NCBI RefSeq assembly: GCF_001675285.1
Contig: NZ_LSGQ01000001.1
Span: forward strand, 372,001-436,000
From: Elizabethkingia miricola
Lineage (GTDB): Bacteria > Bacteroidota > Bacteroidia > Flavobacteriales > Weeksellaceae
Direction: 5' to 3'
Length of the DNA: 64,000 nt
Translations under genes and position numbers: made by a program
Notes under the pieces: generated by a model
The model's database searches: none
What the model saw: only the letters and a program-made list of their open reading frames with translations
What the model was told of the DNA's origin: nothing
Shown here: piece after piece, positions 9,354 through 18,038 of the stretch
How positions within the stretch are numbered: position 1 is the stretch's first letter
Layout of the letters: every line of letters starts with the position of its first letter

Positions 9354-10183
9354 AAAAATATACAAGTCCCTCTGTCTTAACCATAGCAGGTTTTGATGGC
9401 AGCGGGGGTGCCGGAATTCAGGCAGATATCAAAACTTTTTCAGCTTTAGGCTGTTTTGCAACGTCTGTATTGACCGCTCTCCCGGTACAAAATACACAGG
9501 GAGTACGAAAAATATATTCAATCCCTGAAGAAGCTGTTGCCGATCAGATTGAAGCAATACTGGATGACATTTTCCCTTCAGCTATAAAAATAGGTATGGT
9601 GCATACTCCACAATTGGTAGATGTTATTGTCAATACCCTGGATAAATATGATAAAGTTCCTGTTGTATTCGATCCTGTAATGGTAGCTACCAGCGGACAT
9701 AGACTTATAGAAGAAGAAACTATTACTGCTATTGTTCAAAAATTATTTCCCCTAGCTGATGTTATAACCCCGAATATGGATGAAGCATCAATTTTGGCTA
9801 ATATGCAGGTAAAAACATTAGATGATATGTATACCGCAGGCGAAAAAATATTAAATCTGGGCTGTAAAAGTGTTTTACTAAAAGGAGGACATCAGGAAAC
9901 AGATATGATAACTTCGTTATACTTTGATGGATCAGGGAAAATATCTTCTTTTGAAACTGAAAAATTCCAAACCAATAATACTCACGGCTCCGGATGTACT
10001 TTATCCTCAGCCATTGCAGCTTATTTAGCACAGGGCAAAAATCTGTCCGATGCTGTTTCGCTGGGACAACAATATGTTTTTGAAGCCATTAAAAGCGGGA
10101 AGGATTTAAAAATAGGCAAAGGAAATGGCCCGCTTAATCATTTTTTCAACCCTCAAAAATTAATTATACATGAAATGGTCTGA
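9350..10183 (+). CDS. thiD: Hydroxymethylpyrimidine/phosphomethylpyrimidine kinase ThiD
   Basis: Phosphorylates HMP and HMP-P in thiamine salvage. The 277-residue ribokinase-fold protein has the ThiD N-terminus TIAGFDGSGGAGIQADIKTF, IKIGMVHTPQ, VFDPVMVATSGHRL, ITPNMDEA and the catalytic anion-hole motif NTHGSGCTLSSAIAAYLA. It overlaps thiE by 4 bp and tenA by 14 bp. Confidence 0.95.
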   Translation: MKKYTSPSVLTIAGFDGSGGAGIQADIKTFSALGCFATSVLTALPVQNTQGVRKIYSIPEEAVADQIEAILDDIFPSAIKIGMVHTPQLVDVIVNTLDKYDKVPVVFDPVMVATSGHRLIEEETITAIVQKLFPLADVITPNMDEASILANMQVKTLDDMYTAGEKILNLGCKSVLLKGGHQETDMITSLYFDGSGKISSFETEKFQTNNTHGSGCTLSSAIAAYLAQGKNLSDAVSLGQQYVFEAIKSGKDLKIGKGNGPLNHFFNPQKLIIHEMV

Positions 10184-10820
10184 ATATACCTGGAAGCAAA
10201 TAGAAGAATATTACCAATCTATACTAAACATGCCTTTTGTTAAAGAATTGGCGGAAGGAAGCCTTCCAAAAGAGAAATTTCAGTTTTATATGGCTCAGGA
10301 TTCTTTATACCTTGAACATTTCGGACGGGCACTCTCGCTTATAGGAGCCAGAGCATATAATATTAATGATGTTTTATCTTATATGCGTTTTGCAGAAAAT
10401 GCCATCGTTGTAGAAAATGCATTACATGAGTCTTATTTCAAAGATTTTGACGTTACCGAAAAAGGGAATATGCAACCCGTTTGCCATCATTATATTCATT
10501 TCTTAAAAAGTACTGCTGCATTGGATGCTGTGGAAATTGCAATGGCAGCTGTTCTACCATGTTTCTGGATTTATCAGAAAGTCGGTGATTATATATATGA
10601 GAACAATAAAACAGATAACAATCCATATAAGAAATGGATTGATACTTATAGCGGTGAAGATTTTGCAGTAGCTGTCCAACAAGCTATTGAGATTTGTGAT
10701 AGAGCAGCCGAGACAACTACTCCGGAAATCAGAACTAAAATGACAGAAGCTTTCATTACAGCCACACAAATGGAATACTATTTCTGGCAGGCAGCCTACG
10801 AACAAAAATCCTGGATATAA
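10170..10820 (+). CDS. tenA: TenA-family aminopyrimidine aminohydrolase (thiaminase II)
   Basis: Hydrolyses aminopyrimidine breakdown products of thiamine to HMP, feeding ThiD. The 216-residue helical protein carries the expected active-site residues: Asp44 in MAQDSLYL, Cys131 in VLPCFWIY and the C-terminal Glu in TQMEYYFW. It overlaps thiD by 14 bp and ends just before a strong terminator. The operon therefore encodes salvage only; thiC, thiG, thiH and thiS are not in this window. Confidence 0.93.
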   Translation: MKWSEYTWKQIEEYYQSILNMPFVKELAEGSLPKEKFQFYMAQDSLYLEHFGRALSLIGARAYNINDVLSYMRFAENAIVVENALHESYFKDFDVTEKGNMQPVCHHYIHFLKSTAALDAVEIAMAAVLPCFWIYQKVGDYIYENNKTDNNPYKKWIDTYSGEDFAVAVQQAIEICDRAAETTTPEIRTKMTEAFITATQMEYYFWQAAYEQKSWI

Positions 10821-10825
10821 AAATA

Positions 10826-10857
10826 AAGCCCTGAGAAAACTCGGGGCTTATTTTATT
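10826..10857 (+). terminator. Intrinsic terminator of the thi operon
   Basis: The stem AAGCCCTGAG (826-835) pairs with CTCGGGGCTT (840-849), with one G-U pair and a 4-nt loop, followed by ATTTTATTT. It begins 6 bp after the tenA stop codon. Confidence 0.85.
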
Positions 10858-10944
10858 TATAAGAAGCGGGCATTATATTAAAAAAATAAAATTTAAATAA
10901 CTGATTTTATTATATTTACATGTAATCCATAAGATAAAATTAAT

Positions 10945-11634
10945 ATGATTGGTATTATAGCAGAGCTGGTTATTTCATGGCTTTTACTTTGGTTGTTTGC
11001 CAAAACTAATCTGGAAGCTTTAGGGCTTCTTCCATCAAAAAATAGATTAATTAATGCTGGTATCGGCTTATTATTATCCGGAATATGCTGCATACTCTAT
11101 CATGTATTGAAAACATATCCCGCAGATAACAGTTGGATATTAAATAAACAAATTTCTTTTGTAATCATATTAAAAAGTACCTGGTGGACTTTTAAATCAG
11201 TACTATTTGAAGAACTAATATTCAGAGGTGCTATTTTATATTTGCTAACAAGGACAATGAGTGTAAAAACGGCATGTATTTTATCCGCAACGTCCTTTGG
11301 AATCTATCATCTATTTTCCTATAATGCCTTTGGTAATCCTGTACAGATGGTTATTATATTCTTAATGACAGCAATCTTAGGTTTTGCATTGGCTTATAGT
11401 TTTACTAAAACTCAATCCCTTTTCTTGCCTGTTAGCTTACATTTCGGATGGAATTTCTTTAATATTGTTATTTTCTCAAGCGGTCCACTTGGACCACAAC
11501 TCTTTATAAAAGCAAATGCAAATAAATTACAAGATGGCATATCACTAGCAATCTTAGTATTTCAGACAATAGCATTACCTCTTCTTATATGGTGGTACTT
11601 AAGTTATATTTCAAAAAAGCCTAAACAAATTTAA
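10945..11634 (+). CDS. CPBP-family intramembrane glutamic endopeptidase (CAAX protease-like)
   Basis: A 229-residue protein with about six to seven membrane helices. It carries the CPBP/Abi signature in order: EELIFRG (Glu89-Glu90-xxx-Arg94), FGIYHLFSYNAF, and LHFGWNFFN near residue 170. These motifs form the membrane-embedded active site of the type II CAAX-prenyl-protease-like family. Bacterial members have roles ranging from bacteriocin immunity to peptide maturation; the substrate here is unknown. It is a single-gene unit between the thi terminator and the convergent TPR regulator. Confidence 0.85.
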   Translation: MIGIIAELVISWLLLWLFAKTNLEALGLLPSKNRLINAGIGLLLSGICCILYHVLKTYPADNSWILNKQISFVIILKSTWWTFKSVLFEELIFRGAILYLLTRTMSVKTACILSATSFGIYHLFSYNAFGNPVQMVIIFLMTAILGFALAYSFTKTQSLFLPVSLHFGWNFFNIVIFSSGPLGPQLFIKANANKLQDGISLAILVFQTIALPLLIWWYLSYISKKPKQI

Positions 11635-11659
11635 ATCTCTGTCTAGGCTTCATTATAGG

Positions 11660-13390
11660 TTATTCATTTGTAGATGATTTCATATCATCTATATCTTTTT
11701 TTCTCTTTTTAATAAATTCAGTTGGGCGAAGTCCATTAATTTCCTGAAATAAATCGGAGAAATTCTGTCTTGAAGCTATTCCACATTCATCGGATAAACT
11801 CTGAATTGTATAATTAAGATATTTTTCATTTTCATACATCAGCTGCGTGATATAATTTATTCTCAATATCCCTAGGTACCTACTAAAGTTCATTCCTTTT
11901 GTCTCATTGATAAATTGAGAAAGATAAGTACTGTTTGTTTCGAAAGTACCCGCAAGCTTATTTAATGTAACTCCCTTTTCAAGGAACTGCTTTTCTTTTT
12001 CAAACTTTTCTAATTTATATTGAAGATCTTTATAAACCTCCTCACTCATCGTAGATTTACTCTGAGAAGAAATATTCTCATATGGAACCGAAGACAGCTC
12101 CGGCTCTATATGATGCTGAAGATTGTCTTCCAGTTTTTTATACTTTGTTTTAATTTTCTTTTCGTTCTGATAGTATTTCCAGACATTATAAACCAATACA
12201 CTCACTATCATACACAAAAGAATAATCATACCCAATCCCCATTTATTCTGGTTCTCCAGTTTATTCTGAATATCTACAAGATTCTGCGTATCATATTCTC
12301 TATGTATTTTAGAAGAAAGATAAGTAAAATCCCGAGTTAGTATTCCATCAGCTTTTAGTAATGTTTTCGTATAATATAGCTCCTGTTTTGGATCATCATG
12401 TTTTCTGTAATAATTAATAAGAAGTTCATAATTTTCTCTTAATTCTGGTAGTATAAAATTATGCTTCTGAAAAATTGAGTCCACTTTTTTAAATTGCTGT
12501 ACAGCCTCATCTTCTTTATGAAGACCTAAATAACTTTTTCCAATATAAAAATCCACAACTGAGGCCCAAGCAAAATCTCTGTTATTATCTATTATAGGAA
12601 TAGCTTCATTAAAGGTTTGGATTGCTTTTGCAAACTTTTTCTCTTTAAATTCTAAAACTCCTTTAGATTTTAATAGATAACCTCTTTCAAGTACAAATTC
12701 ATTTTTCTTATCTCTTTTAATAAATGCTAATCCTTTATCCGTTAAAAAATTTGCTCTTTCAATATTTCCCAAATGTATATAACAAACAATAGCCAGGTGT
12801 AAACTATTAAGATATCCCCTACTATTATTATATATTTCATATGGAGTAAGATTCCCGGTCGTTTTAGGTTCGAAGTAAGCAATACACTCATTAAAAAGTA
12901 CTAAAGCATCATTGTAATACCCCAAATAACTTTTAACAACCCCCAAATGATAGATTAATTGGTTTTTCTGATAGTCATCATTTCCTTTTTTAGAATATTC
13001 ATATGCTTTCAAGTATTCATCTAAAGCAGATTTATATTTCTTTAAATTATAATAATAAATAGTTCCTTTCCCTAAGTATGATCGTCCAATTAAATCATTG
13101 TTTAGTGTTTTCTTTGCTGCGGCAATACAACTATCAGAATATGTTAATTTCTTTTCAACATTTGATGAATAGTAAAATGCATCTTCATAAGCACGCATTA
13201 ACTCTTCATAATTCTTTTCTTTTTTAGCCTTTGCAATTACTACATTAATTGTAGTAAGTGCTTGTTCATTATTTTCTTCAATATCTTCATATTTCTTCTT
13301 CAATTCATCATACGATTGAGCCTTCAAATTTCCATGTTGAAAAATAAAAATGACTAGTAAAAAATGAAATATGTATTTTTTTATATGCAT
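11660..13390 (-). CDS. Membrane-anchored TPR regulator with C-terminal AraC-type HTH
   Basis: A 576-residue hybrid. It has an N-terminal signal sequence (cleavage near KAQS), about 350 residues of tetratricopeptide-like repeats (pairs such as GKGTIYYYNLKKYKSALDEY), one transmembrane helix at ~382-402, a charged linker, and a C-terminal AraC-type DNA-binding domain (LNKLAGTFETNSTYLSQFIN; SLSDECGIASRQNFSDLF; GLRPTEFIKKR). The topology implies a periplasmic TPR sensor and a cytoplasmic DNA-binding end, a one-protein signal transduction design common in Bacteroidota. It diverges from the small lipoprotein gene at 13697, a plausible target. Confidence 0.87.
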   Translation of the reverse strand: MHIKKYIFHFLLVIFIFQHGNLKAQSYDELKKKYEDIEENNEQALTTINVVIAKAKKEKNYEELMRAYEDAFYYSSNVEKKLTYSDSCIAAAKKTLNNDLIGRSYLGKGTIYYYNLKKYKSALDEYLKAYEYSKKGNDDYQKNQLIYHLGVVKSYLGYYNDALVLFNECIAYFEPKTTGNLTPYEIYNNSRGYLNSLHLAIVCYIHLGNIERANFLTDKGLAFIKRDKKNEFVLERGYLLKSKGVLEFKEKKFAKAIQTFNEAIPIIDNNRDFAWASVVDFYIGKSYLGLHKEDEAVQQFKKVDSIFQKHNFILPELRENYELLINYYRKHDDPKQELYYTKTLLKADGILTRDFTYLSSKIHREYDTQNLVDIQNKLENQNKWGLGMIILLCMIVSVLVYNVWKYYQNEKKIKTKYKKLEDNLQHHIEPELSSVPYENISSQSKSTMSEEVYKDLQYKLEKFEKEKQFLEKGVTLNKLAGTFETNSTYLSQFINETKGMNFSRYLGILRINYITQLMYENEKYLNYTIQSLSDECGIASRQNFSDLFQEINGLRPTEFIKKRKKDIDDMKSSTNE

Positions 13391-13696
13391 TGCTGTTTAT
13401 AATGGGCAATTTATTCCTTCAAAAATAATGAAAATACATCAAATAATAATACAGAAGTTATAAAATTAAAGAATAATATTTCATTATCCACAAAACAATT
13501 AAAACATTGTAAATCAATAATTTAAATACAAAAATATCGTCCTAATATATAAATTAGGACGTCTTTATCTATAAATTAACCAATATAGGACTACTAATTC
13601 TTGTAGTTAAGAATATTCTCACATAATTTAGTCGAAGGAAAATGAAAGGAAAAAAAGACCTCTATAAAACGAGGTTAATTATAAAATAAATCAATT
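13391..13696. promoter_or_regulatory. Divergent intergenic region with a 9-bp inverted repeat
   Basis: An AT-rich 306-bp gap between two divergent genes. It contains CGTCCTAAT (13538-13546) and ATTAGGACG (13553-13561), a perfect inverted repeat with a 6-nt spacer, plus a weaker ACTAC/GTAGT hairpin (13590-13607) and ACCTC/GAGGT close to the lipoprotein start. The 9-bp repeat could be an operator or a leader hairpin. No clear TANNTTTG box was found for either gene. Confidence 0.4.
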
Positions 13697-13963
13697 ATGA
13701 AAAAGTTAATCTTATTAGCAGCAACAGCCATCATATTATTTTCTAATATAGGTTGTAGAGAAGCAGAAGAACTTGGCACAATTGGAGGATCTACACCTAC
13801 AAATAGTACTGCCAACGTAAATGATACCAAATTAACAAACAATAACATAATTAAAGATTTAAAAGATCAACAAGATTCAGACAAGAAAAAAATTAATCCT
13901 GTAGCAGAAGTAACAGATGAAAGCAAGACCGACAAGGGGAGTAAAGATAAGCTACATTACTAA
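13697..13963 (+). CDS. Small lipoprotein of unknown function
   Basis: An 88-residue protein with a signal peptide ending in the lipobox SNIGC (Cys20), so it should be lipidated. The mature part is ~68 residues, low complexity, rich in Thr, Asn, Lys and Asp, with no fold signature. It has its own strong terminator and sits opposite the TPR-AraC regulator, suggesting a simple regulator-target pair. No family recognised. Confidence 0.65.
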   Translation: MKKLILLAATAIILFSNIGCREAEELGTIGGSTPTNSTANVNDTKLTNNNIIKDLKDQQDSDKKKINPVAEVTDESKTDKGSKDKLHY

Positions 13964-14042
13964 TTAGACCAATTTCACATTCATCATACATTTTAATCTT
14001 CTTCTTTATGGGGGTTTTCCTACTTGCGAGAGCACTTTTTGG

Positions 14043-14067
14043 AAAACCTCTGTTAAAGAGGTTTTTT
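14043..14067 (+). terminator. Intrinsic terminator of the small lipoprotein gene
   Basis: Stem AAAACCTCT (14043-14051) pairs with AGAGGTTTT (14057-14065), 5-nt loop, with the T run continuing to 14067. It lies about 80 bp after the stop. Confidence 0.8.
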
Positions 14068-14150
14068 CGTTTATATCTATTACGTACTTTTCAAATAGAT
14101 TTTTAAGATTAAGAGATTAGTCAACCATCTTAATACCATACAATTCAACT

Positions 14151-15077
14151 TCAATTATACATAGTATATTTCTTTGGACTCATTCCAATATGTTGCTTAA
14201 ATATCCTGGAAAAATGTCCCAGATTGGTAAACCCTAACCTATACCCAACTTCCGAAACCGAATATTTATTTTCTTTCAATAATATGGCAGCTTCTTTCAT
14301 TCTTAAATCCTGATAGTAGCTGAAAATACTATTACCAAATATCTGACTAAATAAACGTTTCAGCTTTGTAGGGCTCATACCAGCAAGAACAGACAATTCA
14401 ATAATAATCGGAGGTTTTCCCAAGTCTTCAATGATTAATGTTCTAATCTTATAGATAGTTTCAATATCATGAACATTTAGAGCATAGAGTTGTTTTTCAT
14501 CCCGTTTATCCAATTCCATTAATAACCGGCAAATCAACTCTTCTGCTTTTATTCTTAAGAAAAATAACTCAAAGCCCTCTTCAGTATTTTCTGAAATTAT
14601 ATCATTAACGATTTCCAGCAAAGATGGATAAAGTACTTGTTCAAAAAGATAAGGCTGAACGTTCTGTAGTAAACCTTTTAAAATTGGGGACTTTTCATAA
14701 GAGTAAAATAAACTATTCAGATAATGAGCATCTATTTCTATATTAATGGTAGCAGTATTAGAATGGATAGAAATAACATCGTCAGTGTTCAATCGACTGG
14801 TTCCAATCATAACAGAAGGAATTCCTGATTTTGAGAACACATTCTGAAATTTAAAAAATATCATCTTTCTAGTGGCATCTATATCTGGATTCTCAATAAC
14901 CAAATCTTCATAAAGCTCATAATTACTGATAATCATTCGGATATGTTCATTAAAAACAAAACCTCGACAATATCCCCTACCAAATCTGGCAGGGATTTCT
15001 AACTTTCTATTTGTCACTTCCTCTCCCAACAAGTTGGCAAAAAGCTCAATAATTTTTGGAACTGTAATATCTCCCAT
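14151..15077 (-). CDS. AraC-family transcriptional regulator divergent from Tet(X)-like gene
   Basis: A 308-residue regulator. The N-terminal ~210 residues have no motif that I recognise. The C-terminal ~100 carry two AraC helix-turn-helix motifs (IELSVLAGMSPTKLKRLFSQIFG and VSEVGYRLGFTNLGHFSRIFKQ, ending GMSPKKY). It diverges from the flavin monooxygenase at 15177 across 99 bp, so control of that gene is likely by position. The ligand is unknown. Confidence 0.87.
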   Translation of the reverse strand: MGDITVPKIIELFANLLGEEVTNRKLEIPARFGRGYCRGFVFNEHIRMIISNYELYEDLVIENPDIDATRKMIFFKFQNVFSKSGIPSVMIGTSRLNTDDVISIHSNTATINIEIDAHYLNSLFYSYEKSPILKGLLQNVQPYLFEQVLYPSLLEIVNDIISENTEEGFELFFLRIKAEELICRLLMELDKRDEKQLYALNVHDIETIYKIRTLIIEDLGKPPIIIELSVLAGMSPTKLKRLFSQIFGNSIFSYYQDLRMKEAAILLKENKYSVSEVGYRLGFTNLGHFSRIFKQHIGMSPKKYTMYN

Positions 15078-15142
15078 TCAACAAAAGTCTTTTACAACTA
15101 TTTTCATGTCTAATGTAATTATTTTATCCGTAATAATACTTT

Positions 15143-15171
15143 CAAATTTGTATCGTAATCAAATAAGACAA
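15143..15171. promoter_or_regulatory. Shared palindromic -7-like element between divergent genes
   Basis: CAAATTTG at 15143-15150 is its own reverse complement and differs from TANNTTTG at one base. On the minus strand it is preceded by TTG (15169-15171) at 18 nt, giving a good promoter for the AraC gene. On the plus strand the -33 position reads TTA rather than TTG. One element may therefore serve both directions. Confidence 0.4.
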
Positions 15172-15176
15172 AAATA

Positions 15177-16304
15177 ATGTTACTAAAAAATAAAAAAATA
15201 GCCATTATCGGAGCTGGTCCGGTAGGGCTAACCTTTGCAAGGTTATTACAACAAAAAGGAGTTGATGTAAATGTTTATGAAAGAGATAAAGATTCCCATG
15301 CAAGGATTTGGGGAGGAACTCTCGACATTCATAAAGATTCAGGTCAGAAGGCTCTTAAAGAAGCAGGATTATTAGATGAATACTTTTCCCTGACAACACC
15401 AATGGGAGCAACAATTACCGATGAGAAAGGAAACGTCCTATCTGTAAAACAGATCACGTTGCATAATCAGCATGACAATCCCGAAATTAACCGAAACACC
15501 CTAAGGACAATGCTCTTAAATAATCTAGCTGAGAACACTATTATTTGGGATCAAAAATGTATTGACATTGAAGCAAGCCAAGACAAGTGGTTATTACATT
15601 TTGAAAACGGAACCTATGCTCTTGCTGATTTTGTAATTGAAGCAAATGGTGGGATGTCTAAAATAAGAAAGTATGTAACAGATACTCTTGTTGAAGACAC
15701 TGGAACTATGATTATTCAAGGTGATATCCCACAACCAGAACTAAATTCAGCTGAGTTCTTCCGGTTTTGCAACGGAAACAGGACAATGACTTCATATCAG
15801 GGGCATTTATTGGTTGTAAATCCGTATAATAATAACGAACTATCTTATGGTGTAATCTTAAAAAGGCCGGATCCACAGGATATCACTACTCCAAACCTAC
15901 GTGATACAGAAAGTATCCGCGAATTTCTTTTAAAAAGATTTATGCACTGGGGTGGACTTTATAAACGGCTATTAAAGTCTACTCCTTCTTTCCGAAGCCT
16001 ACCTATAAGAAAATTCCCGATCGAAAAACCATGGAAAAACAACCGCCCGCTGCCAATTACCCTTATTGGAGATGCTGCGCATTTAATGCCTCCTTTTGCA
16101 GGTCAGGGTGTGAATACGGGGCTTATAGATGCTCTTGTATTATCCGAGAATCTGACGAACGGAAAGTTTGAGTCTATACAAGCAGCTATTAGCAACTATG
16201 AAAAACAAATGTTCATCTATGCAAGCAAAGCACAATCAGAGTCCTGCGAAAATGAAAGATTAATGCAGCAACCAGATTTCTCTTTTCAGAAGCTAATTTT
16301 ATAA
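15177..16304 (+). CDS. Tet(X)-like FAD-dependent monooxygenase
   Basis: A 375-residue class A flavoprotein monooxygenase. FAD-binding GAGPVG is at residues 12-17, the second FAD motif GDAAHLMPPFAGQGVN at 298-313, and WGGTLDIH near 45. Side-by-side recall of Tet(X) shows long near-identical stretches (DNPEINRN, ANGGMSK, FCNGNR, KRPLPIT-like). Of the Tet(X) tetracycline-contact residues I remember, Gln192, Arg213, Pro318 and Gly321 are kept (here 181, 202, 306, 309), but Phe224 is Val213 and His234 is Ser223. The fold and chemistry are secure; tetracycline inactivation is uncertain. It is monocistronic, opposite an AraC regulator. Confidence 0.88.
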   Translation: MLLKNKKIAIIGAGPVGLTFARLLQQKGVDVNVYERDKDSHARIWGGTLDIHKDSGQKALKEAGLLDEYFSLTTPMGATITDEKGNVLSVKQITLHNQHDNPEINRNTLRTMLLNNLAENTIIWDQKCIDIEASQDKWLLHFENGTYALADFVIEANGGMSKIRKYVTDTLVEDTGTMIIQGDIPQPELNSAEFFRFCNGNRTMTSYQGHLLVVNPYNNNELSYGVILKRPDPQDITTPNLRDTESIREFLLKRFMHWGGLYKRLLKSTPSFRSLPIRKFPIEKPWKNNRPLPITLIGDAAHLMPPFAGQGVNTGLIDALVLSENLTNGKFESIQAAISNYEKQMFIYASKAQSESCENERLMQQPDFSFQKLIL

Positions 16305-16399
16305 ATAAACCTCAATAAAACAAAAAATGCTGATCCAACAGTGATTTAAAAGCATTTCTCTGCTTCAAAATATTCTACTCAGCACAATATAACACTTGT

Positions 16400-16441
16400 A
16401 AACAATTGTTTTACATATAGATATAACATAATTTATGTAAA
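16400..16441. promoter_or_regulatory. Nested inverted repeats upstream of the serine hydrolase
   Basis: A 12-bp palindrome AAACAATTGTTT (16400-16411) directly abuts an 8-bp inverted repeat TTTACATA (16410-16417) / TATGTAAA (16434-16441). They lie 24-65 bp before the start codon, a position suited to an operator. No good TANNTTTG box is visible. Confidence 0.4.
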
Positions 16442-16464
16442 TTTAATCTCAAGTATTACATGTT

Positions 16465-17676
16465 ATGAAATCTATAAAAATCTTATTTTTTTCTTGTGTT
16501 TCTTTAGTTTTACTATTGTTTTCCTCAAGGCTTTCAGCACAAAGGATAAAGCGGCTAGATGGTTCTTCAATTCATTTCAACCAATTAGACCATACCATAA
16601 AAAAATTAATGGATACTGCAAAAGTGACTGGTTTATCTGTCGCTGTATTCAACAAGAACAAACCAGTATTTATTAAAAGTTATGGTTATGCAGACCTCTC
16701 AGCACAAAAAAAGATGAATACCACCACCATTTACTGGAGCTGCTCTTTGAGCAAAGCTGTATTTGCCTATATTGTTTTAAAAATGGTAGACAAAGGTATT
16801 ATTAATCTTGACACTCCATTAGTCCAATACCTAAAGAAGCCACTATATGAATACACCTTTACAAAGAAAACCCGAGGATATCAGGATATAAAAGAAGACA
16901 AAAGATACGAAAAGATCACGGCAAGAATGTGTCTGGATCATACAACCGGTCTACCTAATTACAGAGGATTCGAAACTGATGGAAAACTAAGAATTAAATA
17001 TGATCCGGGAACCAGGTTTAGTTATTCAGGGGAAGGAATGTATTTATTACAGTTTGTACTGGAGCAAATCACAGGCAAAGATTTTGAGATTATTGCTCAG
17101 GAAGAAGCTTTTCGTCCTTTAATTATGAAAAATAGCAGTTATGTATGGCAGGATGCTTTTGATAAAGACTATTGTATTGGACATGATTCATTACAAAAGC
17201 CTTATGAATTCGACAAAAGGACTTCTCCCCATTCAGCAGGATCAATGTATACTAGTATAAATGATTTTTCAAATTTCTTTACAGCCTTATTCCAGAAAAA
17301 GGGACTTTCAAAAAAAAGCATCCATGAAATGTTTTCTCCACAGATTCCTATTCTTTCCAAACAACAGTTTGGTCCTAATGCTTTAGTAGATGACAAAATG
17401 ATTACTAATACCAAAATATTTTATGGATTAGGGGTAGGTCTACTTAAAACACCTTATGGCTATGCTTTCTTTAAAGAAGGACATAGTGAAGGCTGGGGAC
17501 ATTATGCAATAGGATTTCCAGAAAAAGGCATTGGTATCATTATTATGACAAACAGTGATAATGGAGAAAGCATTTTTAAATCCTTAATGGAGAAGGCTAT
17601 TGGTAATATATATACACCTTGGTATTGGGAAAATTATACCCCACTCGAACAAAAGCTAAATAATAGAGTCAAGTAA
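16465..17676 (+). CDS. Secreted serine hydrolase (beta-lactamase class C/PBP4*-like)
   Basis: A 403-residue exported protein with a signal peptide cleaved near LSAQ (residue 26). The beta-lactamase-family active site is present: SLSK (Ser94, Lys97), a tyrosine motif YSG in FSYSGEGMYLL, DHTTGLPNY, and a C-terminal GHSEGW in place of the KTG triad. These features fit the PF00144 esterase/D-aminopeptidase/PBP-like group rather than a proven beta-lactamase. It ends before a bidirectional terminator shared with tRNA-Ser. Confidence 0.87.
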   Translation: MKSIKILFFSCVSLVLLLFSSRLSAQRIKRLDGSSIHFNQLDHTIKKLMDTAKVTGLSVAVFNKNKPVFIKSYGYADLSAQKKMNTTTIYWSCSLSKAVFAYIVLKMVDKGIINLDTPLVQYLKKPLYEYTFTKKTRGYQDIKEDKRYEKITARMCLDHTTGLPNYRGFETDGKLRIKYDPGTRFSYSGEGMYLLQFVLEQITGKDFEIIAQEEAFRPLIMKNSSYVWQDAFDKDYCIGHDSLQKPYEFDKRTSPHSAGSMYTSINDFSNFFTALFQKKGLSKKSIHEMFSPQIPILSKQQFGPNALVDDKMITNTKIFYGLGVGLLKTPYGYAFFKEGHSEGWGHYAIGFPEKGIGIIIMTNSDNGESIFKSLMEKAIGNIYTPWYWENYTPLEQKLNNRVK

Positions 17677-17746
17677 AATCTGCAATAGATATCATCACAA
17701 CATATTTGAGTATTACTGCAAATTTTATTTCATAATTATAAAAACA

Positions 17747-17774
17747 AAAAACCTACTATTACTAGTAGGTTTTT
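17747..17774. terminator. Bidirectional terminator between serine hydrolase and tRNA-Ser
   Basis: The perfect stem AAAAACCTACT (17747-17757) pairs with AGTAGGTTTTT (17764-17774), loop ATTACT, with A and T runs on the two sides. It serves the plus-strand gene and the minus-strand tRNA. Confidence 0.85.
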
Positions 17775-17784
17775 AATTATTCTG

Positions 17785-17869
17785 CGGAGAGTGAGGGATT
17801 CGAACCCCCGGACCTGTTACAGTCAACAGTTTTCAAGACTGCCGCAATCGACCACTCTGCCAACTCTCC
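17785..17869 (-). tRNA. tRNA-Ser (anticodon UGA)
   Basis: The reverse complement folds into an 85-nt class II tRNA. The acceptor stem is GGAGAG/CTCTCC with discriminator G, the anticodon loop is CTTGAAA (anticodon TGA), followed by a long variable arm and the T arm GGTTCGAATCC. The 3' CCA is not encoded. The long variable arm and G discriminator are serine-specific. Confidence 0.96.
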
Positions 17870-18038
17870 TTTCAAATTCTGTTCTGAATTTTTAGTGGTG
17901 CAAATATAGGAGGATTTATCGTTACACTCCAAATATTTTATTTAATATTTTACTACTACAGCTTTAAAACACTGGGGATCAATTACAAAAATTTCAACAC
18001 ACAATCTCTACAAACCATTATATTCAGGCCGTTTTACA

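Noticed and set aside
16465-17676. Calling the serine hydrolase an AmpC beta-lactamase
   Set aside because: The tyrosine and KTG motifs are altered (YSG and HSEG), more like esterase or peptidase members; resistance cannot be claimed from sequence.
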